Below, one piece after another: positions 1-10,625 of a DNA stretch of 64,000 nucleotides. Both the position numbers and the translations under genes were made by a program. The DNA is from Brachynemurus nebulosus (taxonomy: Eukaryota > Arthropoda > Insecta > Neuroptera > Myrmeleontidae). Under the pieces are notes generated by a model. It was not told the origin of the DNA and ran no database searches. It worked only from the letters and a program-made list of their open reading frames with translations. Every line of letters starts with the position of its first letter. Positions within the stretch are counted from its first letter, which is position 1. The DNA lies in NCBI GenBank assembly GCA_035578155.1, contig JAPWDM010000008.1, positions 20,556,598-20,620,597 on the forward strand, in the 5' to 3' direction.

Positions 1-210
1 AATATGGCTACACCGACCGGCTAGGCTACATGTTTTAGAGTTAATTCACAAAGTTTACTTGATTTTCATTAAACAAGGTGAAATATGCTATACATCTATC
101 AGTACACTGCCTATAGAAAGTTTGAGATCAGTGAGAGAATTCACTTAAAGCTTCTAGTCTAGAATTTTTTGAAATTGAATTTTTTTGTTTCATTTTCCGA
201 AAGTCTAGTG
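1..210. other. AT-rich stretch, nothing recognised
   Basis: No coding signal, RNA gene or clear repeat structure is visible before the hAT-like terminus that begins at about 211. Confidence 0.5.
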
Positions 211-330
211 CAGTGGTTCCCAAAGTGGTCCCTACGGACCCCCAGGGGTCCCCGGGATTATTCAAGGGGTCCGTGGAATTTTAAAAGTTATTTGGGGGTC
301 CCTGAACAACGGCAGGGGGTCCGCGCAAGG
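211..330. mobile_element. hAT-like terminal fragment (GGTCC-rich)
   Basis: The block opens with CAGTGGTTCCCAAAG, which resembles the CAGNGGTTC terminal inverted repeats of hAT (Charlie/ZBED-type) transposons. It is followed by a GC-rich run in which GGGGTCC or its complement recurs about six times, in contrast to the AT-rich surroundings. No matching inverted end (CTTTGGGAACCACTG) is visible downstream, so this is probably a solitary or truncated end. Superfamily assignment rests on the terminus alone. Confidence 0.45.
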
Positions 331-838
331 TTTAATATAAAATAAAAACATTGTGACAAATTTTTATTGATATGGAAGTTAAATAACAATGAACAAATTA
401 TTACCGAATTTTACGCTCTAAGTATAAATATAGATAGGTGCATAAAATACAAGTAGTAACAGGCATCGCGGTGAGTCAGGCCTATTTATACAAGTTTATA
501 CAGGAACGCAATAGAGCCGATACCTGCACTAATTTATAATATGAACTATAAAAGAGTCGCGCATCTAATCAACAGTTTAGTTGTGTGTTATGCGTGTTGT
601 GAAGTGCATACAACAAATTTTTTTAGTCTTGGACAAAAAGAAGTATAATTTTGAAAAAAAATTGATATCTCTTTTTAATTTAAATTTATTTAAGAAAAAT
701 TGTACTTTTGTTTAAGTTGATTGCAATTATCCCTTAACATTCACTAATAAGTACAATACAGTAATCCCTTAACATTCATTAAAGAATATACATATTATTA
801 ATGATCAGAGATGAGACTTATTTAAGATATAAGTATTT
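331..838. other. Non-coding AT-rich interval
   Basis: No open frame with recognisable protein similarity and no strong repeat is visible. The phrase about 'cccttaacattcattaa' occurs twice at 730-785, a small local duplication. Confidence 0.5.
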
Positions 839-962
839 GAAATACAGAGTACAGAGACAAGATACAAAATACGTATTTTCATCTTGTATCTGAAATACTT
901 TTTTTTAAAAATTCATTTTGTATCTTGTATTTAGATACATTCTTTTGGTATCTTAGTATCAA
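839..962. repeat. GTATCTTGTATCT motif-rich imperfect hairpin
   Basis: Variants of GATACAAAATAC, GTATTTTCATCTTGTATC and TTGTATCTTGTATTTAGATAC alternate in both orientations and would form an imperfect hairpin. This looks like one end of a short non-autonomous DNA transposon with motif-rich termini. No target-site duplication was found, so the limits are approximate. Confidence 0.45.
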
Positions 963-1660
963 GCGGCCAAACTACTGTATTAATAGTAAGCATCCCGACT
1001 GTAATCAGAATTTTACGTCATCAGACGTGGTAGAGAGGTAGAAGGTTATATACGTATTTAGAGTTTATGTTGGTATGTGTAAAGTAGTGGATGTTTGTGT
1101 GTGTGAATACTCTGTATATATGTAGCGGTGGTCCAAGGTGGGAGTGGGTACGTATACTCGAACAACCCTATGCATGTTCTTGCTACTAATAATGTAACAA
1201 TGAACAGCCACCACTGTGGCCACAAATTAACAATGCCAGCGTACGCTTGAAGAGTCGATGGACGACTAACCAGTCAGCAGTATAAATTGCTACTTATTGC
1301 AACTTTCGAATCACACTTTTTGGTACGTATGCTTGATCTGTCTCATCTGTGCTTAGTATTTTGTAAATACTAAGTTAGCATGATAATTCGAACGAAATAT
1401 CATATCATAAATTCATATGATTCAGTTAAGAAGTCCCAGTCCATTGAATGAGCATTATTGCTTATTGTACAGAAGCTGTTGATTGCTTTTCCGTCTTCCT
1501 ATTTGGTAAAATGTGTGTTCAGTGCCGTTATAAGTCTCATCACAAAAAAACCGACCAGAAATTAATACTCGCGGGGATTTGCGGTTGCAACTCACAAGCA
1601 TTGAGCCGGACATAAATACACTCATAGCATCCCATCAGGTTTATCCAAGTCATTTTTTTC
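963..1660. other. Non-coding interval, nothing recognised
   Basis: No supported gene, RNA or repeat is visible. Base composition is somewhat less AT-rich than the flanks, with short TG-rich runs at 1070-1110. Confidence 0.4.
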
Positions 1661-1667
1661 TTGTATT

Positions 1668-1780
1668 CTTGTATTTTAAAAAAAAGTTATAATTTCAATA
1701 AATATCGACTTCTTCAACAAAATATTTTATTTATATTTTATTTTTACAATAAAATATAAATAAAATAATAATAAGTGATC
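1668..1780. repeat. AT-rich palindrome next to mariner remnant
   Basis: TATTTTATTTATATTTTATT on the left is answered by AATAAAATATAAATAAAATA on the right around 1745, giving an almost perfect AT hairpin. It abuts the mariner transposase fragment, so it may be an insertion that cut off the upstream part of that transposase. Confidence 0.5.
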
Positions 1781-1782
1781 AA

Positions 1783-2126
1783 ATAATTCACGACAATGAC
1801 AAGCCTCATGCAGCAAAATTAACTCAAGAAAAATAAGGCAGCTGAATTGGGATGTGTTACCTCATCCTCCTTATTCTCTCGACATAACGCCATCTGATTT
1901 TCATTTATTCCGTTCCATGAAACATTCTCTAAGAAATAAAAATTTGAAAAACATCGTTCATGTGCGACCTCACCTAGAATCATTTTTTTCGTCAAAACCA
2001 ATCGAATTTTATAAACAAGGGAATGAAACTCTGTCAACAAGATGGCAAAAGGTCCTCGATAACGACGGAGGTAAATGTATAACTAAATATAAAATAAAAT
2101 CGTTTATTTGGTTATCAATGAAATAA
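1783..2126 (+). pseudogene. mariner transposase C-terminal fragment, frameshifted
   Basis: This is the tail of a mariner-family (Tc1/mariner) transposase, the nuclease that cuts and pastes the element. The IHDN motif is read from about 1786, with the catalytic Asp at 1792-1794, followed by a proline-histidine motif. A one-base frameshift with an in-frame stop near 1830 separates this from the main open frame, which holds HPPYSLDITPSDFHLF and later a FFSSKPIEFY and RWQKV block, all typical of mariner C-termini. Ignoring the frameshift, 34 residues separate the two Asp residues, the D34D spacing of mariners. The catalytic N-terminal half and DNA-binding domain are absent, so the copy is dead. 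Upstream it ends at an AT palindrome. Family is certain; subfamily is not. Confidence 0.9.
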
Positions 2127-2463
2127 TTGATTACTTACGGGTACTTCTAATACTTCAAAACTTTACATGCATTTTTCTTGAAGCTATATTTTTCAATTTG
2201 GTTGACATGATATCTAGTTCTATAGTACTTTTTCAAGTAATTCAGTAAAACAGGATAAAATAATATGAAAGGTTTCCTGAAAACATCGAATTTTTAAAGT
2301 AGATTTGTGATTTAATTCCAAATTTTTGACGGACATTGTATTTCTATAATGCATGTGGAACCTTATGAATCTTGTGACTAAATAAATGTGTATATGTTTA
2401 GTGAATTATTGTAACCTAGTACAAAATAAATAAAAATATACCTTGTGCTACCAGAATTTTGTT
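2127..2463. other. Possible mariner 3' flank, otherwise unassigned
   Basis: AT-rich DNA following the transposase relic. The string TTTGACGGACATTGTA near 2325-2340 could be a decayed inverted terminus, but no partner is visible upstream. Nothing else is supported. Confidence 0.3.
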
Positions 2464-2580
2464 CTCGCCGAGATTGGACGAATCGAGAATGTAGAATTGT
2501 GGAGCGTCATTTGTGCCTCGCGGTTGGTGTTTTCCTAGCCGAGGAATTCGGCTAGGAACCTCGTCCAACCTCGGCGAGAA
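2464..2580. repeat. Hairpin repeat, CTCGCCGAG arms
   Basis: TTCTCGCCGAGATTGGACGA at the left is answered by TCGTCCAACCTCGGCGAGAA at the right, and the centre carries a second palindrome, CTAGCCGAGGAATTCGGCTAG. The nested palindromes and locally raised GC content suggest a compact foldback MITE. The superfamily is unknown. Confidence 0.65.
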
Positions 2581-2759
2581 TGTGGAGGGTCCTTTATACG
2601 ATTAATCGAATTTAACCAAAACTAAAAGGGACCACAATTCGAAAATTTGAAATTAAATCAAAAGATACATATTTTTCTCTATACTTACTCATTTTCGACC
2701 GACTTGTTAGTTAGTGACTTCCTGCTATAAGCTGACGATATACTTTAGGCGGTTTTATC

Positions 2760-3140
2760 TGCTATAACTAGTATCCGACCGAAGCTTCAGCCACCTTCAG
2801 CCGTAAAACGCACCTTCGGCCAAACATGCGACTTCGGCGAAAAACAAGCCGAAGATTTGGCCGAAGCCAATGGTGGGATCTTAGCACACAATGTAATTTT
2901 ATTTATTATTTTTTACCTCTAATTACTTTTATAATTCTGTAGAAGCCAAATTTAATTTTGTATTTTAATAGTTTTTGAGTATTGTTACTTAAACCTATAT
3001 AATAATTTAAAATATCCTTGATAACAAAGATTATTCTAAATTTAATTGTATCCTTGACTTCGGTTCCGGCCGAAGGTTTCGACGATAGTCGCACATCGTT
3101 TTCGGTCACTAAACTGACCGGACACTAGCTATAACTTTTG
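2760..3140. mobile_element. Non-autonomous element with CTTCGGCCGAA motifs
   Basis: The left part (CTATAACTAGTATCCGACCG) and right part (GACCGGACACTAGCTATAAC) are imperfect inverted repeats. Between them, CTTCGGC/GCCGAAG appears at least seven times in both orientations, concentrated near the two ends, while the middle is AT-rich. This is the architecture of a short TIR transposon with repeated subterminal motifs. Limits are approximate; hAT is plausible but unproven. Confidence 0.6.
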
Positions 3141-3330
3141 AAGTTTTTCAGGTACAACAAAACTGATTTTTTAAAGATTTAATAGTACCTACTTAGCGCA
3201 TTTCCTTAAATAAAGAACTTCATTATGTTCTGTACCGGAATTGATTTCAGGCGCGTGTACAGAGGAGGAGAAAGTGTCAAAGGCCCATGAAGTCCCAAGA
3301 ATTTAAAAACATACACTAAATACTCTTACG

Positions 3331-3561
3331 CAGAGCCGGATTTACCCTAAATACCGCCTGGGGCACTGTGAAAAATACTGCCAGTGCTTTTCCCGAAAAA
3401 CAAATTTCATCATAACATTTTAACTTTCTCTTACAAAAAAATAAGCGGTGGGCAAGAAAAGAAAAAAACGCCAAATTTCAAAACGAGCAAAAACACCCAA
3501 ATTCAAAATTTTGCCACCCGGCGCACTAGCCCCGCGTGCCCCTATTATAAATCCAGAACTG
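3331..3561. mobile_element. hAT-like MITE, 231 bp
   Basis: The left end is CAGAGCCGGATTTA and the right end, read inverted, is CAGTTCTGGATTTA, both starting with CAG as in many hAT elements. The flanking octamers CTCTTACG (3323-3330) and CTTTTAGG (3562-3569) agree at six of eight positions, compatible with a decayed 8-bp hAT target duplication. The GC-rich GGCGCACTAGCCCCGCG part lies near the right end. No coding capacity is credible. Confidence 0.6.
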
Positions 3562-3569
3562 CTTTTAGG

Positions 3570-4125
3570 TAGAAATGAAGTTTGACAATATTTTGCCATA
3601 CTGAGCATTTCTATCAATTCCCTTCGTTAGACAAAAGTAAATTATGTAAGTTCCTATACAGAAATTCGTTAATTTTTAAAATATATATAAATTTTGTATT
3701 TTCTGTTTTCTTTTTTTTCTTTTTTTTGGATGGGTTTATTCTTAAAATACAAAAAAATATTGTTTAAAATTATTTAAGATCATATTTTTACTAACCTCCA
3801 ACAAGTAGATTTATACATTTTTGATGTGGCATAAAGTATAAGATTATATGTATATTACAGATACGTCCTACCCATACATTATTAAAATATATACCACATA
3901 GGTTAGGTTCCCATCAGTTCCCGAGTGCGCTTATATAGTAACCCACATAGAAACATATATCTAACGTAAGTATTTTAACGTTTGAACCGTCATACATTCA
4001 GACAGAGCAAATTCTAAAATCGTGACAAGAATAACTGTTTCTCTAAAAATTGGATGCGCAGTGATCATGTGTTACTACAAAAATAAGATGTGGTATGAAC
4101 CATTCTTACAATTTACTTTGCGCAA
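3570..4125. other. AT-rich non-coding interval
   Basis: Contains a C/T-rich homopolymer tract near 3700-3730 and otherwise no structure I can support. Confidence 0.4.
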
Positions 4126-4126
4126 T

Positions 4127-5055
4127 TTAATAGTATATTATTCAACGAGCTGGTAATGATAGCTATAACTCACGAAGATAAAATTGCGACACGAGCCGAG
4201 TTTACGAGACGAGTGTCGTAATGCATCTGAATAAATAATAGCCATTGCAAGCGAGTAGAATACTATACTTTTTCTACGAATTTTTTCCTTTTTGATTTAA
4301 ATAAAATTGACTATAAATTTTAAATCAATAGAATAAAAGGACCCCGCACAAATCTTATGGAAATTTGGTCCCGGTTAATTTCTTCGAAACTCTAAGAAAT
4401 AATATTTCTTGACCTGTTGAACAAAAGTCTCCATAGGCGCAAAGCTCAATAATGGATAGATTTTGAGATATATGTAGTTAAATATACGTATACTGTCAAT
4501 TGAATATCTATCACCAATCAGATGGTGTCGGCAATCGATTCTACTTTTCTGCAAGTTTTTTGCCGACGCCATTTGATAAGTGATAGATATTCAATTGACA
4601 GTATACGTATATTTAACTACATATATCTCAAAATCTGTTCATTATTGAGCTTTGCGCCTATGGAGACTTTTGTTCTACAGGTCAAGAACTATTATTTCCA
4701 AAGTTTCGAAGAAATTAACCGGGATCAAATTTCCATAAGATTTGTGCGGGGTCCTTTTTAATCTATCTCTAATTTCATTAAATGTTCGTATATTATATAT
4801 CTATGGAAACGATCAAAATAAAATTCAAATTGTTTTGTTTACTTACACGTTACTACGTAACATGTATGAAATTAAAACTTATAGTTATTCACAAAACAAT
4901 CGCAAACCCATTGGATAATGGTTAATACGGTGATTTTATTGGTCAGAAGGTATAGAGTAATGATCATTCCTCCACACCTTTGAACAATGCCTAAGTTCTT
5001 AACAATCAACGGATTATGTAATGAGTGTGTTCTTCAACAGAAGTAGAAAAACAGA
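4127..5055. repeat. Dispersed repeat, copy 1 (interrupted by hairpin)
   Basis: This stretch matches 48125-48600 in the same orientation over almost its whole length. The first 145 bases form a hairpin themselves: AGTATATTATTCAACGAGC is answered by GCGAGTAGAATACTAT. The match then stops at about 4288 and resumes at about 4762, exactly around the hairpin element at 4334-4759. The copy at 48125 therefore serves as the empty site. The repeat has no coding content. Confidence 0.8.
4334..4759. mobile_element. Foldback MITE with 200-nt arms
   Basis: Left arm 4334-4533 and right arm 4561-4759 are near-perfect inverted repeats, with only about 27 bases of loop. The arms begin AAAAGGACCCCGCACAAATC. 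The whole unit interrupts the dispersed repeat that is uninterrupted at 48290. Transcripts would fold into a long double-stranded RNA. Apparent open frames in the two arms are mirror images of each other and not genes. Confidence 0.85.
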
Positions 5056-5399
5056 ATTATATCTGTCTATTCAAAGAAATACTCTTCTCTGTACTGTTTC
5101 AAAAGAAACCTATTAGATATGCAACGAACAATACATCTATGTATTATGTAATGCATTAAAAACACCATATGTAGTAATGTAATTAAAACTTCAAAGTGTT
5201 CATAGCTCTCTCGCTGTGTGACTTCAATAATAATGTATGAAAATTAACAATAATAAATAAAATTGCATTTTGATTTATAAAATTAAATTATGTCTTTGGA
5301 AACTATTCGCGAATAACGCGAAAACTTTTGCACTCATAATGTGTTTAAGGCACATCTATTATAATTTGTATCTAAAAGTTTATATTTTAGTTATATAAA

Positions 5400-5564
5400 G
5401 AAATACGAAAGACTGGTAGCGAACATCCACAACGAAAATTCAGCAATTACAGCCACTGTCATGGTGAAACTTGAGCTTGGGACTCGACACTCACCACGAA
5501 ATTTTTTGAAAACGTTGGGAGTCCCAAATCCTTGAATGAGACATGAGTTCTTCAACCAACCACG
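5400..5564. repeat. Dispersed repeat fragment (TTACAGCCACTGTCATG)
   Basis: The core ATTACAGCCACTGTCATG followed by an ACTTGAG-like string recurs at 35935-35970, which marks it as a decayed interspersed repeat. Limits and type are unknown. Confidence 0.4.
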
Positions 5565-5566
5565 TA

Positions 5567-5798
5567 TAGGGTAAAGGCCCCCTTTGTGGAACGGTATCTA
5601 ATTATGAACATTTACATATTAATGAAGTTATTTCTGAAAGAAACGTCTGATAACAAAAATTATTATTAATAGAATGATTTTTTTAATTTAAATTCACCTC
5701 GCATTTAAAGTTTCCTTAATTAATTAAAGAAATAAATATGTAAATGTCAAAACTGTTCCGGTATTAGATACCGTTCCACAAAAGGGGCTTTTACCGTA
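5567..5798. mobile_element. MITE with GGGTAAAGGCCCC ends, copy 1
   Basis: Left end TATAGGGTAAAGGCCCC and inverted right end TATACGGTAAAAGCCCC, each followed inwards by the GTGGAACGGTATCTAAT motif. A second, diverged copy at 37866-37995 shares both the ends and the internal TTAATGAAGTTATTTCTGAAA. About 230 bp, non-coding. TA or TATA flanks suggest a Tc1/mariner-type target, which is inference. Confidence 0.75.
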
Positions 5799-6213
5799 TA
5801 TTATATTTTTACAAAATTTGATTGTGAAGTCCAAAAATCTTAGATTAGTTCGTTAGCCTTCCTCCTCCAATTCTTAAAACTGGCTATTTTGAGCCTATTT
5901 CGCTAAAAAAAAAATTTTTTTGCCAAAATTTATCAAATTTTAAAAGTTTTTTCAATTTTTTTTACACTGTTGAAAAGAGCAGGAAAAATTGCGTTGCTAC
6001 CATTGGACCATTGTTCTAAATAAACTGATTTTCGATAAAAATAAAAAGGAATTTCGTAGTTCTAACAACAAAATTCTTATGAATTCATAGTTTCTGTCAT
6101 CGTAGGAGTGGTCTCGTCTCCCTTGACTACTTTGTAATACTCAGTGTTGGATCTTATGCAGCTTAAGAGACAGTATGGTCATTTCATTTCAAATCATCCA
6201 ATAAAAAAATAAA
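5799..6213. other. AT-rich non-coding interval
   Basis: Nothing recognised beyond poly-A and poly-T runs near 5905-5965. Confidence 0.4.
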
Positions 6214-7214
6214 ATGTCACCCATGACCTCAAATTTAGCTGAAAATTTTTTTATTTGTTTATTTAACCATCCTAATCATCTGTACAAAATTTAAAAAAAT
6301 TATCTCTAATAGTTTTCAAGTTATGAATTTTTGAAATTTAGCAAAACAGGGTTAAAATGGTGTTTCCGTGGCTATCACTTTTGGTGACGTTATTATATTA
6401 AAAAATCCATAACTTCTGTAATATTTAACATAAAGCAATAATTTTTTCATCAAAATGTTCAAAAAAGTCGGGAGATTACAGGAAAAATAAATTTGGTTAA
6501 TTATTACTTGATTATTGACCAAAGGCTTAGCAGTAACCGTAGTAATTTTTTTTTTAAATTTACCCTAAAGATGTAAACTAAAATAATCTGGAAAAATCGT
6601 TCAAAAACGTATTTTGTATAATTTTGTCCGCTTTTTGTCATGGTGTAAACAAAGATTTTAAATTTTAGGAAATTATTCCAAAAAGCTGGTTTTTTGAGCT
6701 TCTACACGTCGGACGTGTCTGAAAAATATTAGCGGATAAAAAACCATTAATTTTTTTCCAGATGATTTTAGTTTACATCTTTAGGGCAAATTTAAAAAAA
6801 AAAAAAATTACTACGTTTACTGCTATGTCTTTGGTCAATAATCACTTTTAAAGATTTTTTGTTTGTCGGTTACAAAATGTCTCAAATTTTAAGTCTAACA
6901 AAGCATTACATAGAAACATAAAGTGATAATTAACCAAATTTATTTTTCCTGTAAACTCCTGACTTTTCTGAACATTTTGATGAAAAAATTATTGCTTTAT
7001 ATTAAATATTACAGAAGTTATGGATTTTTTAATATAATAACGTCACCGAAAGTGATAGCCACGGAAACACCATTTTAACCTTATTTTGCTAAATTTCAAA
7101 AATTCATAACTTCAAAACTATTAGAGATAATTTTTTTAAATTTTGTACAGATGATTAGGATGGTTAAATAAACAAATAAAAAAATTTCAGCTAAATCTGA
7201 GCTCATGGGTGACA
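6214..7214. repeat. 1-kb foldback hairpin
   Basis: ATGTCACCCATGACCTC at 6214 is answered by GAGCTCATGGGTGACAT ending at 7214, and pairing continues inward for more than 400 bases per arm. For example, the string around GGTGTTTCCGTGGCTATCAC at 6360 is mirrored at 7055. The right arm carries about 85 extra bases (roughly 6846-6930) lacking in the left. The loop (about 6620-6740) includes ACACGTCGGACGTGT. No frame is protein-like. A foldback transposon or inverted duplication is the simplest explanation. Confidence 0.85.
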
Positions 7215-7216
7215 TG

Positions 7217-7440
7217 ACCTGGATGAAGTGGCGTGTAATGACCCAGTATCGTTTTTAAAAACTATTGTTGAAATTTTTAAAACTCATATATAGAATGTAA
7301 GAGTTTAGAACAAATTAAAGGCTAATTTTAACATTAAATAAAAGCAAGAAATATTTTATCCGGAGAATTGTGAAAAACTCTAACCACTGATCTAGGAAAT
7401 CCTGACTTAGTGCGTGTATAATACGAACTTGCCGAATTTT
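7217..7440 (-). repeat. SINE-like repeat with tRNA A-box, copy 1
   Basis: Read on the minus strand, it contains AAAAAATTCGGCAAG, a GCACTAAGTCAGGAT block, and then TAGATCAGTGGTTAGAG, which resembles the A box of tRNA genes (TRGYNNARNGG). Related sequence occurs at 20300-20385 (minus), 17645-17720 (plus) and 47130-47190 (plus). A matching B box is not clear, so a tRNA-derived SINE is a suggestion. Confidence 0.45.
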
Positions 7441-7686
7441 TTATTTTATATTTTCAAATTCATGCTATCCACCCGATGGGATTTACCATCGGCAACATCT
7501 CAGGATGTCAGTCAGTGTTGTAAAGATTTATTAATTCCGATATTACCTATTTACTTTCATTGCCATAGTAACATATTTTTATATATCTCTAACTTCAAAA
7601 ATGACGAATTTTCATACAAATTTTCATCCCCTATTTAACCCATTTAGGGGACGAATTTTCAAAAATCCGTTCTTAATGCTCATTTA

Positions 7687-8501
7687 CACGGAGAGAAAAT
7701 TCATATAAAAATTACTGTGCTCAGCACTACAATCGACGTGTAAAAGGTGAACATATTCAATTTTGTACGGTAAAAATATAAAAATTATAATTAATCATAG
7801 AAAATTTAAAGGATAGAATATTGTTTCCGTAATATTAGCTCCGTAAATTTTGTAAAACAGCCCAATAAAAAGTTCCATTGCCGAAAAAAAAATATTTTTT
7901 AATTTTTTTTCGTACAAAAATTACCACGCTGTATTATAATATTTGAAATGCTATCTGCTAATAGTAGAAAGAAAAAAAGAGAAAGAAGGTTGTGTGTGTT
8001 GTGAACGCTGTTGAAATGTACCTCACTCATAGCAAGTCACATATAGCCAACCAACTTGGTCGGACGGGTCGGACCAAGTACCTTGATCCATTAGACTGTG
8101 TTACAAGCAGCAAGCAGTATTCAATACACTGTGTTAGAGGACGGGGATGTCACCGTTTAATTCATCATTTTGTTACTTCACTGTCTTTAGTATTAGAATA
8201 TATTGTTGGCAATCATTTTTGTATGCATCATATAGTTCTTACAGGTTCGAAGTTTTTACAGGTACCGCCCAAGCAACATAAGGTTGCGGGTCAGATACGC
8301 AAATGAAACAGTACGACAACAAGAATTAAACTATAATATATATATGCATAAGAGTGTGATAAAAGTTGTGTTAGCACATTAAATTTTACCATGCTAGCAC
8401 ATATTTTTTATTTTGGTCGTCGATCGCGCACGCATTATAAGAGAGCATGGTAATTTTTCTGAAATTTTATCTACAAAAATTATATGATTTTTCTCTCCGG
8501 G
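7687..8501. mobile_element. TA-flanked TIR element CACGGAGAG, copy 1
   Basis: The ends are CACGGAGAGAAAAT on the left and, inverted, CCCGGAGAGAAAAATC on the right, flanked by TA on both sides. The subterminal sequences are also related: AAAAATTACTGTGCT on the left and the inverse of GAGCATGGTAATTTTT on the right. An 807-bp relative lies at 15835-16641 in the same orientation. A 104-codon open frame at 7992-8306 is disrupted in the other copy and has no recognisable domain, so the element is treated as non-autonomous. TA flanks suggest Tc1/mariner or a CACTA relative. Confidence 0.8.
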
Positions 8502-9195
8502 TAAATTACATAGGGAACTCCTGTGCAAAATTTCATTCTTCTAAATCCAACGGTCTAGGCTGTGCGGTGTCGTAGATTTATTCGGTAGATATCAGGTAAC
8601 CATCGCCTTTTTAAAAACTTTGATCCCTTCAAAATTATTTGAAATAAAAACTTTTCTTACATATTCGATTATTGAACTCAAATTCCGCGTACACTAAAGG
8701 TGTAATAAATGATACATATATGTATATATGGGTAATATCTTTACCACTATAATAAAAAGAGTTGAAGGCGTACAAAGGATATCCGATATGAACACATTCA
8801 ATATTACTCGCTTATTACATACATCGGAACATTGAACGTAATAGCGTACGAAGGTGCTGGTACCGAGGTTGGAGGGTCCCGCCACACTGTTACGGAGGTG
8901 TTTATAGCGCCATAGTTGGTGGTTGGAGTCAAAGTCTATCATTAAATTGAATAATAAATGTTTGAAACGCGTATTTAGAAACATTCAATCTTTAAAATTG
9001 AGATGTTAAAATGTTCAACTAAACCAAACAAATGGACAGGTCGACTACCACCGATTCGCCTAACCGCCACCCCCACCACCTTGGTTTACTTGGATATTTA
9101 TTAGAATGGACAGTTCAAAAAAAAGAGGTTACCACTAATAGCTCTTTTTATTACCGGGAATATATGTTGGATTGTAATTATACAGCGTGTCCCGG
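8502..9195. other. Non-coding interval, nothing recognised
   Basis: No credible gene or repeat. A frame at 8694-8984 on the minus strand has no domain or codon pattern supporting a protein. Confidence 0.4.
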
Positions 9196-9362
9196 TTGAA
9201 CGATTATTTGTATTGAAGCTTAGAGTGAGGCTGTGCTTATGTAGGATACTTGCAAGCGTGTGCACACGCTTGTTTAGTGGTTATATAGCTTTTCAGTTAT
9301 TTTTCGAATTAAGAAATATTTCTTTGGATTATAAATAACAATCACGACAAATACCATTCGCA

Positions 9363-10235
9363 CACAGTGAAAAAATTTGCATCAAAATTAACACATTTCA
9401 CATGTCCAGAACGGCCCACTGAATTTTTTGTGTTATTTTAACACAAAGCATATGTGTCAAATCTTTACAATGTGTCAATGATTTAACACACAAGAGGTCA
9501 TAAATTTTGTGCATACAATTTTTCAGATTTATCAGAGTTAGTTGTTAAAACTTTTTTATTCAATATTTTTTACTTTCACTGTAGCTTAAGATATTTAAAA
9601 ATCGTCAAAAATTATAACGATTTTGTTCATATATTACTATAAATGGGACTCAAAGCACACAAAGTTAGTCTGCTGTAAAAATTCTTACTTGTTTTCATAT
9701 ATATCTACCAAAATATATATAATAAAAAAGATGAGAGTAGTTCTTATTATTAAACAAAACCGAAAAATTATAAGATTTTTCAGTTATTGACGAATACAGT
9801 TTTATTAAACGTTTAAAAATGAAACAATTTTCTTACATTTTAAGGTTATTTTGTTACAGATTCAGTTAAAAAAAATCATGTAAGCTTACGAGATTGTATA
9901 CTTATTAAGATTGTATACTAAAAAGTTATAATTTTTCGGTTTTGTTTAATAATAAGAACTACTCTCATCTTTATTATTATATATATTTTGGTAAATATAT
10001 ATTCTAATGTAAGTTAGGTGCTTATATCATTCTTTTGCGCTACACAAATATTGTGTTTCTTTCTTGCTGTTCAAAACAGGTTAACATTTTTATTCTGTTA
10101 AATCGAAATTTGTGTTAATATTTTCATTTAACACAAACACGTAATGTTACATTAACGCAGTGTTGCGTTATTTATTTAACACAAAAATTTTAACCACTGG
10201 TTTTTTTTACGCAGAACACAAATTTTTTTACTGTG
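9363..10235. mobile_element. AACACA-rich TIR element, copy 1
   Basis: The ends are CACAGTGAAAAAATTTG and the inverse CACAGTAAAAAAATTTG. Both subterminal regions are filled with TTAACACA/TGTGTTAA motifs, and the centre holds a second inverted repeat: GATGAGAGTAGTTCTTATTA at 9731 is mirrored by AATAAGAACTACTCTCATC at 9950. A second copy at about 25810-29357 shares the end, the motifs and the internal block. Non-coding, about 870 bp. Superfamily not determined. Confidence 0.8.
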
Positions 10236-10621
10236 CAGAAATATAGATTTCACCACTTTTACATAAAATGTTACGAGAAGATGATGAAGGCTTGTTTGAA
10301 TATTGTATAATGATAACAGTTATTTGTGAGTCAACAGAAAACAATAAAGACTTTGTTGAGAAACACTGAGAAACAATCGATACCCAATCCCATAAGAATG
10401 GTCTTTTATAAATTGTCAAAAAATTAAAAGTATTTATTATTAAAAAACTGGTAAACAGGAACATACGCTTACATACGCTTGTATATTGAAGAGTACTAAT
10501 GTAAAGTTTTACAAGTGCGCTGAGACGATTGCAGACGTGAGTAAAAATCCTATCCGACCAATGCAGGTGTCCCTACTATTGACCGCAGTTGAAATTCAAG
10601 TAAAACATGATTTCGAAACAA
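10236..10621. other. Residual outer-element DNA
   Basis: Lies between two nested elements. It contains two ACATACGCTTG strings that match the outer element's motif. No gene is supported. Confidence 0.4.
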
Positions 10622-10625
10622 TTAA

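Noticed and set aside
7992..8306. 104-codon open frame
   Set aside because: It lies within a TIR element and the equivalent frame in the second copy is shifted, with no recognisable domain.
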